From positions 62,001 through 126,000 of the forward strand of contig CAYUET010000003.1 in NCBI GenBank assembly GCA_964443875.1: 64,000 nt of DNA, read 5' to 3'. The notes beneath the pieces were generated by a model. The model worked only from the letters and a program-made list of their open reading frames with translations. It made no database searches and was not told the origin of the DNA. Positions 48,963 through 57,859 of this stretch are shown here, one piece after another (within the stretch, counting starts at the first letter, position 1; every line of letters begins with the position of its first letter). The DNA comes from CAYUET01 sp964443875. GTDB lineage: Bacteria; Auribacterota; JAFGBW01. The position numbers and the translations under genes were made by a program.

Positions 48963-51469
48963 TCATGGATGAAGGGAATCCTGACCGTTTTTATTACTAA
49001 GATTTATCGGAATAATAAGTGAAAAAGTACTTCCTTGTCCGTAAACACTGGTAACGGAAACTTCGCCGCCAAGGACTTCCGTAACGAGCTTCTTGGTGAG
49101 ATAAAGTCCGAGTCCCGTTCCTGCCACGGTCATCTTAAGGCTAGAATCCAGCCTTACGAAGGATTGAAAAAGCGTGGGCAGATCCTTTTCTTTTATCCCT
49201 ATCCCTGTGTCTGTAACACTCAAATGCAGTTTGCCTTCTTTTTCTTCGGCAAAAACTGTTATTTTCCCTTTTTCACTGTATTTCACCGCATTGCTCAGGT
49301 AGTTGAGAACACACTGAAAAAATCGTTTTCTGTCATTTTTCAAAATAATCTTCTCGGGGATGGTACGAATCTCGATCTCAAGATTTTTTTCTTTGATCTG
49401 AAGTTTAAGATTTGAGACGACTTCATTCAAAACATTATTAAGAGTGAACTCATCAATAAAGGCCTCAATCTTCCCTGCTTCAATCTTTGAAATGTCAATT
49501 ACATCCGTGATCAGGGCAAGGAGGTGTTTTCCGGCTTTTAAAACCCTTTGAAGCTGATCTTTCTGTTCATCATTGATTTCACCCGTCATGCCCTGAAGGA
49601 TGATACCGGTAAATCCTATGATGGAATTTAAAGGTGTTCGGAGTTCATGGCTCATAGAGGCTATAAACATAGACTTGAGCCGGTCAAGGTCTTTAAGTTT
49701 ATTGTTGGCAGACTCCAATTCTTCTTTCTTAAGATTCAAATCCTTTACCATATTCATCAATTCCTTCTGGCTGGCCTGTAACTGAATTTCCGCCTGTTTA
49801 CGGATATTAATCTCCCTGCCCAAACGACGATTCCAGAAAATAAAGAGCAGCACCACCCCAAATGCGCCTCCGATAATTTTCGATATCAGCACATAATCAA
49901 CAGTCCTTTCCTGCTGAAACGAAGTCCACTTGTAATAAATCTCGTTGCGTTCAGATTCAGGAATAGCCCTGAGCGCCTTATTGAGGATGGAAAGCAGCAC
50001 AGGACTGTCTTTCCTCACGCCCATTTCCAGTTCGTATCGGTAGGGGGTTTCACCCGCCAGCTTAATATTGGTATTTCCCAGATGATTCAGATAATACCCG
50101 TAAGTAACAATATTCCCAACAATCACATCGACCTCGCCCTGAGAAAGCTTTTTTAAGGCGGAAACAATGGAGTCTGAAGCGATGAGCGACAAATCCGGAT
50201 GCCTGGTTTTCAAAATATATTCTGAAGGGTGGTCTTTTATGACACCGATTCGTTTTCCGTTCAGATCGTTCATCGAAGTAATGTAGGGGGCTTCCTGCCT
50301 GTTAAAAATTCCGATCGGAAAGGAAAGATACCTGTCGGTAAAATCCAGATAGTGCTCGCGTTCCTCTGTTCTGAACAATGAGCAAAGGAGATCCAGTGTG
50401 CCTGTTTTTATGCCTAAAGCCATCTGGTCCCAATTTTCTGTTTTGACAATATCAAAATTTATTTTCAGGAGATCCTCGATTTTCTGAAGATAGTCCGCCG
50501 AGATTCCCTCGGGAATCCCATGTTTGTCCAGAAATTCAACGGGAGCCCAGGTCGGTTTAAAGGCGGCCTTAATCGTAGGATGTGCCTTTAACCAGGCCTG
50601 TTCCTCATCTGTCAAATCAATACCCGGAGTGGTTTCCAGAAGAAATTTCTGGCGGATCATCCGTTCTTCTCCCGGGCTTATAGAAGCCAAAGCCTTGTCC
50701 AAGATAGACGCCAGTAAAAAACCATCCTTTTTTACTCCTATCTGCAGGGTTGAGCTGGATTCGGCCAGCTTTCCCATCAGTATCAAATTGTTCAACAGTT
50801 CCTTTTCTATGATGTCGATGATTACGGCCCGATTTCCGGCATAAGCGTCCGCCTCCCCGCGAGAAACAGCATCCAGCGCTTCCAAGGTTGAGCCATATTC
50901 GCGGATAAAGACGGAGGGATATTTTCCCCTGAAATAATGGACGTTATGAAACCCCTGTTCCAGGGCAAGTGTTTTGCCCGAGAGATCCTGCTCGGACTTT
51001 AAATAGTCGCCCCCCTTACGCCCGACAATAACATGAGGAACCACAATATAGGGCCGGGTAAAACAGAACAATCCCTCCCTGTCCGGCCGGCTCGTGATAT
51101 CCATCAACCCGTCAAGTTTTCCATTCAAAACAAGGTCGTAATTTTTTTTAAAGGGCCCCGGAACGGGAAGAAGAATCCCCCCAGACGTCCATTGAGTGCG
51201 GATAAATACCTTGCTCCAATTCCTTCAGGTTTTCCGTTTTGATCCACATAATTAAGGGGAGGCCAGGCATCCATGATTCCAATCCTGATCTCCGGATGAA
51301 CAAGGAGCCATCCCCGCTCTTCCGCCGTTAAATTGGAGATAAAATTTTTTTCATCTGTTTGGGCAAATCCCGTCGGCATTGAAAAACAAATCAGGAATAT
51401 AAATCCTGCAAGAATAGAGGAAAAATAAGGGGACCGAAAAAAACTCCCGCCAGGATGTTGCTCTTTCAT
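48963..51469 (-). pseudogene. Sensor histidine kinase with two solute-binding domains, split by a single-base frameshift
   Basis: One gene read in two frames. Positions 51469 to about 51183 encode a signal peptide (about FSSILAGFIFLICFSMPTG), then WLLVHPEIRIGIMDAWPPLN and YVDQNGKPEGIGARYLSAL, the start of a family-3 solute-binding domain. Adding one G to the G6 run at 51177-51182 restores a smooth sequence into NYDLVLNGKLDGLMD and the rest of that domain. A second complete solute-binding domain, a membrane helix (IIGGAFGVVLLFIFWN), a coiled coil, HisKA (MFIASMSHELRTPLNSIIGF) and a HATPase (TGTGLGLYLTKKL) follow in the 48963-51128 frame. The architecture resembles BvgS-type sensors of small molecules. 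Either a homopolymer sequencing error or a genuine inactivation or phase switch explains the break; the remainder is well conserved. The porin gene directly upstream suggests the ligand enters through it. Confidence 0.85.
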
Positions 51470-51503
51470 ACTCTACACTCCCCTTTCCTTAAGAATAAAG
51501 AGT

Positions 51504-52820
51504 TCAAAATTTAACCCGTATCCCAAAGCTGTATATAGGGATATCCCCGACTTCAAGTCCGGATTCACGGTCTAAAACATAACGACGATACAAAAAATAG
51601 ACTTCCGTTGAAATGAAGTCAAAAAACTGAACCGCCGCAAATCCTTCTGAATGGGCCGAATCCTCGGGCATGGGTAAATTTTTTGACTTGGTATAGTCTA
51701 TTCCGAAAGCGGTATCTCCATAGTCATTTATTTTTGCAAGCCATCCGATTTTGACATATTGGTTGGAAGCATTCGTCTGTACTTCCCTCTCTTCAAAGCC
51801 TCTTGAAAAAGTAAGATTCAGCCCGCTCTCCGGATGCAAAACAGAGAGGGATCCGTCATATTGAAGATCATGTCCGTCTATTTTTGGATTGGAAACCGCA
51901 AAAGCGGCAGCAGTTTTTAACCCCAGCTTCGTGCCGTTCCAAAAAACTGCCGCATCGGATCTCTGATGAGTGACAAGTGAACAGGCGAAAGTGAATCCAT
52001 GGGATTCAGGCGTATCATAACGGATTCGGGATTGGCGGCTGAGACCATCCCTGTCCTGAAAAACATCACTGACTTTTACTGTGGTAAGGGGGTAAGGCTT
52101 TAAAGTTTGCCGAAACAGCATCCCCCCTGCTATATCCGCAATACTTGCGTACTGAATCACATCAGTACGGGATAAATCAACTTCAGCGGTTCCATTGGAA
52201 GCCGTATCTCCCTTGCCCAGTGATAATTTTCCATACCTTGTTGTTAACGAGATCTCAGTCCAGCGCTGGTCAAACCAGGTTCCCGGACTCTGATTCGTCT
52301 GGGAGACCTGCGAAGAAATATCAGGGGCAATCCCGACTTCTATACGGGTCCCCAGGGATAAATCGGAATCCAGTTTCCTTGAACCGGCCAGTTTCAGGCG
52401 TGTAGGGCTTGTACTGTTATCCACAGGATAAAAATCCGTACCTTTACTGTCATTCATCACATTAAAAGCCCGATTCAGCTGGCCCGAAATCGTAAAGGTT
52501 ATGGGGCTGTCAGGAGAAAGGCCGGGGATCTGTCCGGAATATTTTCGAGAAAGATTATCAACCTGCCGTCCGAGCTCTTTCTGCTGATTTTGAATAGTCA
52601 TTAACAGCTGCCGGAATTCCAAGGAGTTATCCGTTACAGCATTTTTCTGCTGTGCCTCCGGAATGACCGGATTGGGCAGCAATTTATTGCCTTCAGCCGG
52701 AATTTTATTATCCGCATGGAGAGCATTACCCAGAAGACAAAAGGTGAGTCCGATCAAAACTCTCCGCTTTTGTTTCAAAGGCTTTTTAGGCAGAGTTAAA
52801 ATCACATTTTTGCATATCAC
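51504..52820 (-). CDS. Outer-membrane porin with N-terminal coiled coil
   Basis: A 438-residue protein starting at GTG 52820, a few bases after a G-rich ribosome site. A signal peptide (RRVLIGLTFCLLGNALHA) is followed by a short coiled coil (FRQLLMTIQNQQKELGRQVD) and a beta-barrel of alternating residues: FTISGQLNRAFNVMND, PTRLKLAGSRKLDSDL, GTRIEVGIAPDI, GKLSLGKGDTASNG. The barrel ends in FGIRVKF with the terminal Phe needed for barrel insertion. It looks like the DcaP/general trimeric porin group; the solute is unknown. It stands 34 nt upstream of the solute-binding-domain kinase on the same strand, so uptake and sensing are likely co-transcribed. Confidence 0.85.
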   Translation of the reverse strand: MICKNVILTLPKKPLKQKRRVLIGLTFCLLGNALHADNKIPAEGNKLLPNPVIPEAQQKNAVTDNSLEFRQLLMTIQNQQKELGRQVDNLSRKYSGQIPGLSPDSPITFTISGQLNRAFNVMNDSKGTDFYPVDNSTSPTRLKLAGSRKLDSDLSLGTRIEVGIAPDISSQVSQTNQSPGTWFDQRWTEISLTTRYGKLSLGKGDTASNGTAEVDLSRTDVIQYASIADIAGGMLFRQTLKPYPLTTVKVSDVFQDRDGLSRQSRIRYDTPESHGFTFACSLVTHQRSDAAVFWNGTKLGLKTAAAFAVSNPKIDGHDLQYDGSLSVLHPESGLNLTFSRGFEEREVQTNASNQYVKIGWLAKINDYGDTAFGIDYTKSKNLPMPEDSAHSEGFAAVQFFDFISTEVYFLYRRYVLDRESGLEVGDIPIYSFGIRVKF

Positions 52821-52982
52821 TTTACCCCCCTTGCATAACAGGTAAATAACTAATTTACCCTGCTGCCCCTAAAAATTCTAAGACTGGACAGCCGCATTTT
52901 TGAGCTCTTGAGAGAAAGCCCCGGATAAGCCGCTTTAAGCCTACCATTATTTTTAAAATATGACAATTCAAAGAAATGCAAA

Positions 52983-54143
52983 TCATTTTATCTGTTCACA
53001 TAGGCTCTTGATTGGAAGAAAAATGACAAATGTCGTCCCTTTCCCCTTCCAGCTTTCCACATGAATAGTGCCTCCATGTGCTTCAACAATCTCCTTCACA
53101 TTGATAAGCCCCACTCCGGTTCCTTTCTGTTTGGAAGAGTAATAGACATTAAAAAGATTGTTCTTAACCTCTTCTGTCATTCCTTCTCCGGTATCTTTGA
53201 AGGTTATTTTCACCCGCTCTCCCTCACGGGAAGTGGTAATCCGGTACTCTCCCTCATCCATGGCTTCCGAAGCATTTTTGGCAAGATTGATCAGCACCCT
53301 TTCGATTTTTGAAGGATCTGCGGTGATTGTAAAATCTTTTTCAAAATCAAAAATCATATTCACGGACTTCCCTATGAAATACATGGCCATGGGGTGACGA
53401 CTCTTGTTGAAAAGCTCATTCAGACTCAGAGACTGCAAGGACAGATAACTGTGTTTCGAGGCAATATAAGCCTGCAGATCTTCAATCATGAGTGAAATTG
53501 AAGCCAGAGAATGCCTCATTGTCGGAAACAGGGAAGTTCCCACCGCCGTCCCCTCTTTATGGGATTCCAGAAGTTCCAGGGCCATGCTCAGCACCACAAT
53601 CTGATTATTCAAATCATGGAGAATCTTGGACGACATGGCCCCGGTTTCGGCCATGCGTCTGATTTTTTTCAGATCCTCGGCGGAAAGAGGCCTGGATGAT
53701 CCAAGAATATCAAAAGTTTCGGACAATTTTTTCTGGAATTGATCCCGTACCTGAATCTCCTTTTTCTTTTGCACTCCTTCCAGAATAGCCTGCTCAAGCA
53801 AAGTATCGTTCCATGGTTTTTGAAGATATTTAAAAACAAGCTGCTGATTGATGGCTTCAAGAGTCGCTTCAAAATCACCCAATCCCGAAAGAACAATGGC
53901 CACACAATCAGGATCAATGCGTTTCATTTCCTTTAATAAGGGCAATCCATCCAACTCCGGCATTTTCAAGTCAGTGATCACAACGGAAAATTTTGACGGG
54001 GACTCTTTAAAGGTCTTCAAGGCCTCCAGGCCTCTGGAAAAACAATGAACATTAAACTTTTTTCTTAAAACGCGGGTTAAAGCCTTAAGAATCAGTTCTT
54101 CATCATCTACGCAAAGAATATGGGGCAATTCCAAGTCAGACAT
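52983..54143 (-). CDS. Receiver-histidine kinase fusion
   Basis: A 386-residue protein. A receiver (HILCVDDEELILKALTRVL, phospho-Asp in FSVVITDLKMPELDG, Lys in FKYLQKPWNDTLL) is followed by a coiled coil, a dimerisation helix with His in SSKILHDLNNQIVVL, and a HATPase (LINLAKNASEAMDEG, FKDTGEGMTEEV, QKGTGVGLINVKEIVEAHGG). The start at the second Met (54143) is chosen because AAGGA lies 8 nt before it, whereas the Met three codons upstream has none. Receiver plus kinase without a membrane segment suggests it is switched by phosphorylation from the PAS kinase encoded upstream. It is the last gene of the signalling run. Confidence 0.9.
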   Translation of the reverse strand: MSDLELPHILCVDDEELILKALTRVLRKKFNVHCFSRGLEALKTFKESPSKFSVVITDLKMPELDGLPLLKEMKRIDPDCVAIVLSGLGDFEATLEAINQQLVFKYLQKPWNDTLLEQAILEGVQKKKEIQVRDQFQKKLSETFDILGSSRPLSAEDLKKIRRMAETGAMSSKILHDLNNQIVVLSMALELLESHKEGTAVGTSLFPTMRHSLASISLMIEDLQAYIASKHSYLSLQSLSLNELFNKSRHPMAMYFIGKSVNMIFDFEKDFTITADPSKIERVLINLAKNASEAMDEGEYRITTSREGERVKITFKDTGEGMTEEVKNNLFNVYYSSKQKGTGVGLINVKEIVEAHGGTIHVESWKGKGTTFVIFLPIKSLCEQIK

Positions 54144-54166
54144 AGTGTACATCCTTTTTTAGAAAA

Positions 54167-55447
54167 TTAAGAATCCCTTTTTCTGAAAATAAAAATGCCA
54201 TTCAAAATCGGATCCATTTCCTGGTATTGTTTTATTTTTTGAAGATTCACCGTATTTATTTCCGTATTTTTTGAAAGAAGAAGGATGCCTCTGGATGTCA
54301 CCAGATCCCTGGAAATGGTCATTCCCGGCATCAAATCTTTAAACAAAACCTCAAGCTCTGAATCGGATTCGTTTTTATTACGGACTTCCTGAACCATTTT
54401 AATGAAAACATCCACCACTGCGGGATCAAACCATATTCCTCTTTTTGTACTGATGACATTCAAAGTATTTTCCGGGGTTGATTGCTGAAAAGCATTTTTT
54501 GAATTCATCAAGAGATCAAAATAGTCGGCGACACAAATAATCATGGCTCCAATGGGAATATTTTTACCGGCCAACTTATCCGGGAATCCTGAACCATCCC
54601 AGTATTCATGGTGATGTCTCACCATAAGGGGGATACGTTCGTCATCCGTCATGAGGCTTGCCAGGGCATCCCCCTTAACGGGATGGGATCTATAAATCTC
54701 TTTTTCAGCGGATGTCATTTTTTCCTTCTGTTTCATAAGAATAGTTTCCGAAATTCCAATCTTCCCGATATCATGAAGAGTCGCCGCCATTTCGACTGCA
54801 AAAATGTCCCTGGGAGTAAAATTCATCCTTTTTGCCGTTTCCCGGCTTAGAACGGCAACACGTTTGGCGTGATGCCCCATCATTGAACTGTGCATTTCTG
54901 TAAGCTCAGAAAGCATGCGTACGGATTTCAGCAATGAATTCTCAAGCCGCTGATTCAGCAGAAGAACAGCCCTTGTCCGCTCCTCAACTTTTTTCTCCAG
55001 AGTCTGATTAAGTTCCTTAAGTTTCATATTTTGTTTTTGAATCAGCTCAGAAAGTTCATGGTTTTCCTGAATCATCAAATACTGTATGACGGCCTGACGA
55101 AGAGCCAATTTCAATTCATCATCATTCCAGGGTTTTGAAATAAAACGGTATACGGCCCCTCTATTGATCGCCTCGATTGCGGATTGAATATCCGCATAGC
55201 CGGTCAGGATAATCCGGATGCAATCCGGAACAATATCACGGATTTTTTCCAGGAGTTCAGTCCCCTGCATTCCGGGCATTTTCTGATCGGAAACAACCAC
55301 GGAAAAACTTTCTTTCTTAACAAGATCCAAAGCCTCCTCATAAGAGGTTGTTGTCCGGATTTCATAATTTTCCTTATGCAGAAGACGCCGGAGAGAATTC
55401 AGAATATTCTCCTCATCATCAATGAATAAAATCCTGGGCTGTGTCAT
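54167..55447 (-). CDS. Receiver-HD-GYP cyclic-di-GMP phosphodiesterase (RpfG-like)
   Basis: A 426-residue protein. A receiver (ILFIDDEENILNSLRRLLHK, phospho-Asp in FSVVVSDQKMPGMQG) is joined by a coiled coil to an HD-GYP domain. Metal and catalytic motifs are present: ATLHDIGKIGISE (HD pair), SHPVKGDAL, MVRHHHEYWDGSGFPDKLAG (HHE and the GYP element, here GFP), and ICVADYFDLL. HD-GYP enzymes hydrolyse cyclic-di-GMP. The GYP Tyr is Phe, a conservative change. The C-terminal 60 residues (MPGMTISRDLVTSRGILLL) match the tail of many such proteins. It gives the cluster its only recognisable enzymatic output. Confidence 0.92.
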   Translation of the reverse strand: MTQPRILFIDDEENILNSLRRLLHKENYEIRTTTSYEEALDLVKKESFSVVVSDQKMPGMQGTELLEKIRDIVPDCIRIILTGYADIQSAIEAINRGAVYRFISKPWNDDELKLALRQAVIQYLMIQENHELSELIQKQNMKLKELNQTLEKKVEERTRAVLLLNQRLENSLLKSVRMLSELTEMHSSMMGHHAKRVAVLSRETAKRMNFTPRDIFAVEMAATLHDIGKIGISETILMKQKEKMTSAEKEIYRSHPVKGDALASLMTDDERIPLMVRHHHEYWDGSGFPDKLAGKNIPIGAMIICVADYFDLLMNSKNAFQQSTPENTLNVISTKRGIWFDPAVVDVFIKMVQEVRNKNESDSELEVLFKDLMPGMTISRDLVTSRGILLLSKNTEINTVNLQKIKQYQEMDPILNGIFIFRKRDS

Positions 55448-55463
55448 CGCGTATTATCTCCCT

Positions 55464-56312
55464 TCACCCTTCAATCTTCATCAGCACTTCGGTTTTCTTT
55501 ACTTCCTCCTGGGCTATAATCAGGAACTGCCGGATCTCGTCAGAGCTTATCTTCAAATCTGAAAATTCTGAGGATAATTCTTCCAGCTGTGGATCACCGC
55601 TTTTTCCAAGCTGAGCCATCTTTGAAAGATTATTAGCCCATTTCATAACCCACAAAGCAACGCTGTTTGATTTTTTCCCATCCAGTTCCCTGTGGTGATC
55701 CCCTACAACCACACGTATTTTTTCAGGAATCTTCCAGTAATAGCATAAAAGATCCGCAATCTGGGCATGATCCAGACCGAACATTGCCTTTTCCATGACG
55801 TAAAGACGTTTCTCCCTTTTTTCGGATTTCTGAAGAAGTTCTGAATATTCTTTGGCATACATATCACATAAAAACAGCTTTCCCATATCATGAATCAATC
55901 CGATAACAAAATTTTCCTCGGGTTCCCGGATTTTGAAATGTCTCGCCAGCATCTTTGAAAGGACGGCACAGGAAAGAGAATGTCTCCAAAACTCCTCCTT
56001 GGTAAAAACAAGATTACTTCCGATTTTTTTTCCTACGTTCATTATCGATAAGCTTAATACCATGTTTTTGATTTCATTGTATCCCAGAATCATCACCGCC
56101 TGGGGAATAGTGGACACCCGGCTGCTGAGTCCATAAAAAGATGAATTAACCACTTTCAGCAAGAGCGAGGTAATCGCCTGATCCCTGGATATTATTTCAG
56201 ACATCTTGGAAATATCGGAGTTAAGATTTGACGCCATTTCCGTGAGCCGGGTCACAGAAGCAGGCAGGGGCGGAAGCATATGCACTTTTTTTAAAATTTC
56301 ATCCGTTATCAT
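55464..56312 (-). CDS. HDOD-domain signalling protein
   Basis: A 282-residue protein made essentially of one HDOD domain: LPPLPASVTRLTEMASNLNS, SRDQAITSLLLKVVNSSFYG, STIPQAVMILGYNEIKNMVL and GLIHDMGKLFLCDMYAKEY. HDOD is a relative of HD-GYP that usually lacks nucleotide hydrolysis and serves as a scaffold in signalling, motility and stress responses. Here one HD pair (IHDMGK) persists. It overlaps the receiver-PAS gene by 4 nt (ATGA), and the HD-GYP gene follows 16 nt downstream, so the two HD-family proteins are co-expressed and may act together. Confidence 0.9.
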   Translation of the reverse strand: MITDEILKKVHMLPPLPASVTRLTEMASNLNSDISKMSEIISRDQAITSLLLKVVNSSFYGLSSRVSTIPQAVMILGYNEIKNMVLSLSIMNVGKKIGSNLVFTKEEFWRHSLSCAVLSKMLARHFKIREPEENFVIGLIHDMGKLFLCDMYAKEYSELLQKSEKREKRLYVMEKAMFGLDHAQIADLLCYYWKIPEKIRVVVGDHHRELDGKKSNSVALWVMKWANNLSKMAQLGKSGDPQLEELSSEFSDLKISSDEIRQFLIIAQEEVKKTEVLMKIEG

Positions 56313-57115
56313 GCTGGCCCTTCCTTTTCTTCAGTAAATATCATGATGTCTCCTTTTGATTCGAGTCCCTGAGCCAGGGGAATAAATTCCATTTTTACGA
56401 CCACTGAACCCACTTCTATTTTAAAAACCGTGAATTTCTTGTGATAAACCACTTCGGAAATTTTTGAAATATCCGTGGGAAAGGGCAGCCCCAGGATAAT
56501 CGGTCCTTTAAAAATCGAAAATTTTTTGCTGAAGGCAATGAATTCCTTATTTATAAAGGTGACAAGCCCCTGGGAATCCACCCCCACAACCGCAAGAGGT
56601 AATTCACTGAAAACGGTCTGATAAATATTCAGTTGTTTATTCTGATTTTTAAGCAGATTCTGTAACTGGGGCTCAATCTTTAAAATTACCCTGTTTTTCT
56701 GCTTCATTTCTGAAATCATGTTCTGAATTTCCTGTTCCAGTTCATACTGCTTCAAGCATTGCCGAATCCCCATTTTCAGTTCCTCATCCTCCCAGGGCTT
56801 TGTAAAAAAATGAAAAATCTGACCGGAATTAATGCCATTTAAAAGAACCTCGGCGTCTGAATACCCGGAAAGAATGGCCCTTATGGTTTCCGGGAAATTC
56901 CTCCTTACCTTTTCAAGCAGCTGAGCCCCACTCATCTGAGGCATTCTCTGATCTGTAATGATCAGATGAACTCTTTCCTTTTTCAAAAATTCCAGGGCTT
57001 CAAGGGGATTGAAAAAGGTATAGATTCCATAGCCTTCATTTCTTAAAAGACGTTTCAATGAATTTAAAATATTCTCTTCATCATCCACAAAAAGAATCTT
57101 CCATTTCTCATTCAT
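56309..57115 (-). CDS. Receiver-PAS-like response regulator
   Basis: A 268-residue protein. A receiver (KILFVDDEENILNSLKRLLR, phospho-Asp in HLIITDQRMPQMSG, Lys in IFHFFTKPWEDEEL) is followed by a coiled coil and a PAS-like region (YQTVFSELPLAVVGVDSQG). No DNA-binding, kinase or cyclase domain follows. ATG 57115 is chosen over 57145: it overlaps the previous stop by only 8 nt and directly precedes the receiver. The receiver is closely similar to that of the HD-GYP gene (same VDDEENILNSL start), which suggests duplication within the cluster. Confidence 0.88.
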   Translation of the reverse strand: MNEKWKILFVDDEENILNSLKRLLRNEGYGIYTFFNPLEALEFLKKERVHLIITDQRMPQMSGAQLLEKVRRNFPETIRAILSGYSDAEVLLNGINSGQIFHFFTKPWEDEELKMGIRQCLKQYELEQEIQNMISEMKQKNRVILKIEPQLQNLLKNQNKQLNIYQTVFSELPLAVVGVDSQGLVTFINKEFIAFSKKFSIFKGPIILGLPFPTDISKISEVVYHKKFTVFKIEVGSVVVKMEFIPLAQGLESKGDIMIFTEEKEGPA

Positions 57116-57857
57116 ACAGGACATCTTCCCTTTGCAAAACAGCAATGTATCTTATTGCCTGATCGGCATATTCACTGAATCTTATATTCCAGCCTCCCAG
57201 AACCAAAGAACTCTTTTCCGAAACAATCTTTCCCTCAGAATCTTGTATGGACTTAAGAAGAATGAGGAGATCAAAATACAATGTCTGGGTTTTATTCTGA
57301 TAAATTATTTTTAAATTCCTATCCCACGCTACAATATAATAGGGTAAATTTTTCAATATCCACTGAGAACTGGTTAATGCCTTCCCGCTGGTGAAAACTT
57401 TTGTCTCCAATTGATTCTTGAGTCTTTCAAGATAGAGATTCTGTTCACTCAGCATCTGCATCAACTTCCGTTTTGTATTGATTTTACTGCAGTATCGGCA
57501 GCACTCACTGATTATCAAAGGAACTTCTTCAGGCTTCAGGGGTTTTATTAAATACCGGTAAATTTCCCCTGTATTAACCGCATCCACTAAATCACTCACT
57601 TCTGCCGCTTTCGATGAGAGTATCCTTAAAATGGAAGAATGACTTTGCTTGACCCTTCTTAAAAACTCTATGCCGTTCGATTGAGGAAGTTCAAGATTAC
57701 AGATCACAATATCAACAGGGGCTTCCTCAATCTTTTTCAAACCTTCCTCCAGCGATCGCGCTTCCAGCATAAGGCAGGGAAAAGCCTTCGGGGCGCTGCG
57801 AAAAAGGGACAGACTTTCTTCATCCTCGTCTACAATCAAAATCGAATATCGGTTCAT
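57108..57857 (-). CDS. Pseudo-receiver/PAS-like protein with Asp to Asn at the phosphorylation site
   Basis: A 249-residue relative of the neighbouring receiver-PAS protein. The receiver fold is clear (ILIVDEDEESLSLFRSA, IEFLRRVKQS, IYRYLIKPLKPEEVPLII) but the phospho-acceptor position reads DIVICNLELPQSNG, with N54 where an Asp is expected. It therefore probably cannot be phosphorylated in the usual way. The second half after a coiled coil looks PAS-like (LKNLPYYIVAWDRNLKIIYQ). It sits 2 nt downstream of the large PAS kinase stop and may hold a fixed conformation in that pathway. Confidence 0.85.
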   Translation of the reverse strand: MNRYSILIVDEDEESLSLFRSAPKAFPCLMLEARSLEEGLKKIEEAPVDIVICNLELPQSNGIEFLRRVKQSHSSILRILSSKAAEVSDLVDAVNTGEIYRYLIKPLKPEEVPLIISECCRYCSKINTKRKLMQMLSEQNLYLERLKNQLETKVFTSGKALTSSQWILKNLPYYIVAWDRNLKIIYQNKTQTLYFDLLILLKSIQDSEGKIVSEKSSLVLGGWNIRFSEYADQAIRYIAVLQREDVLYE

Positions 57858-57859
57858 TT

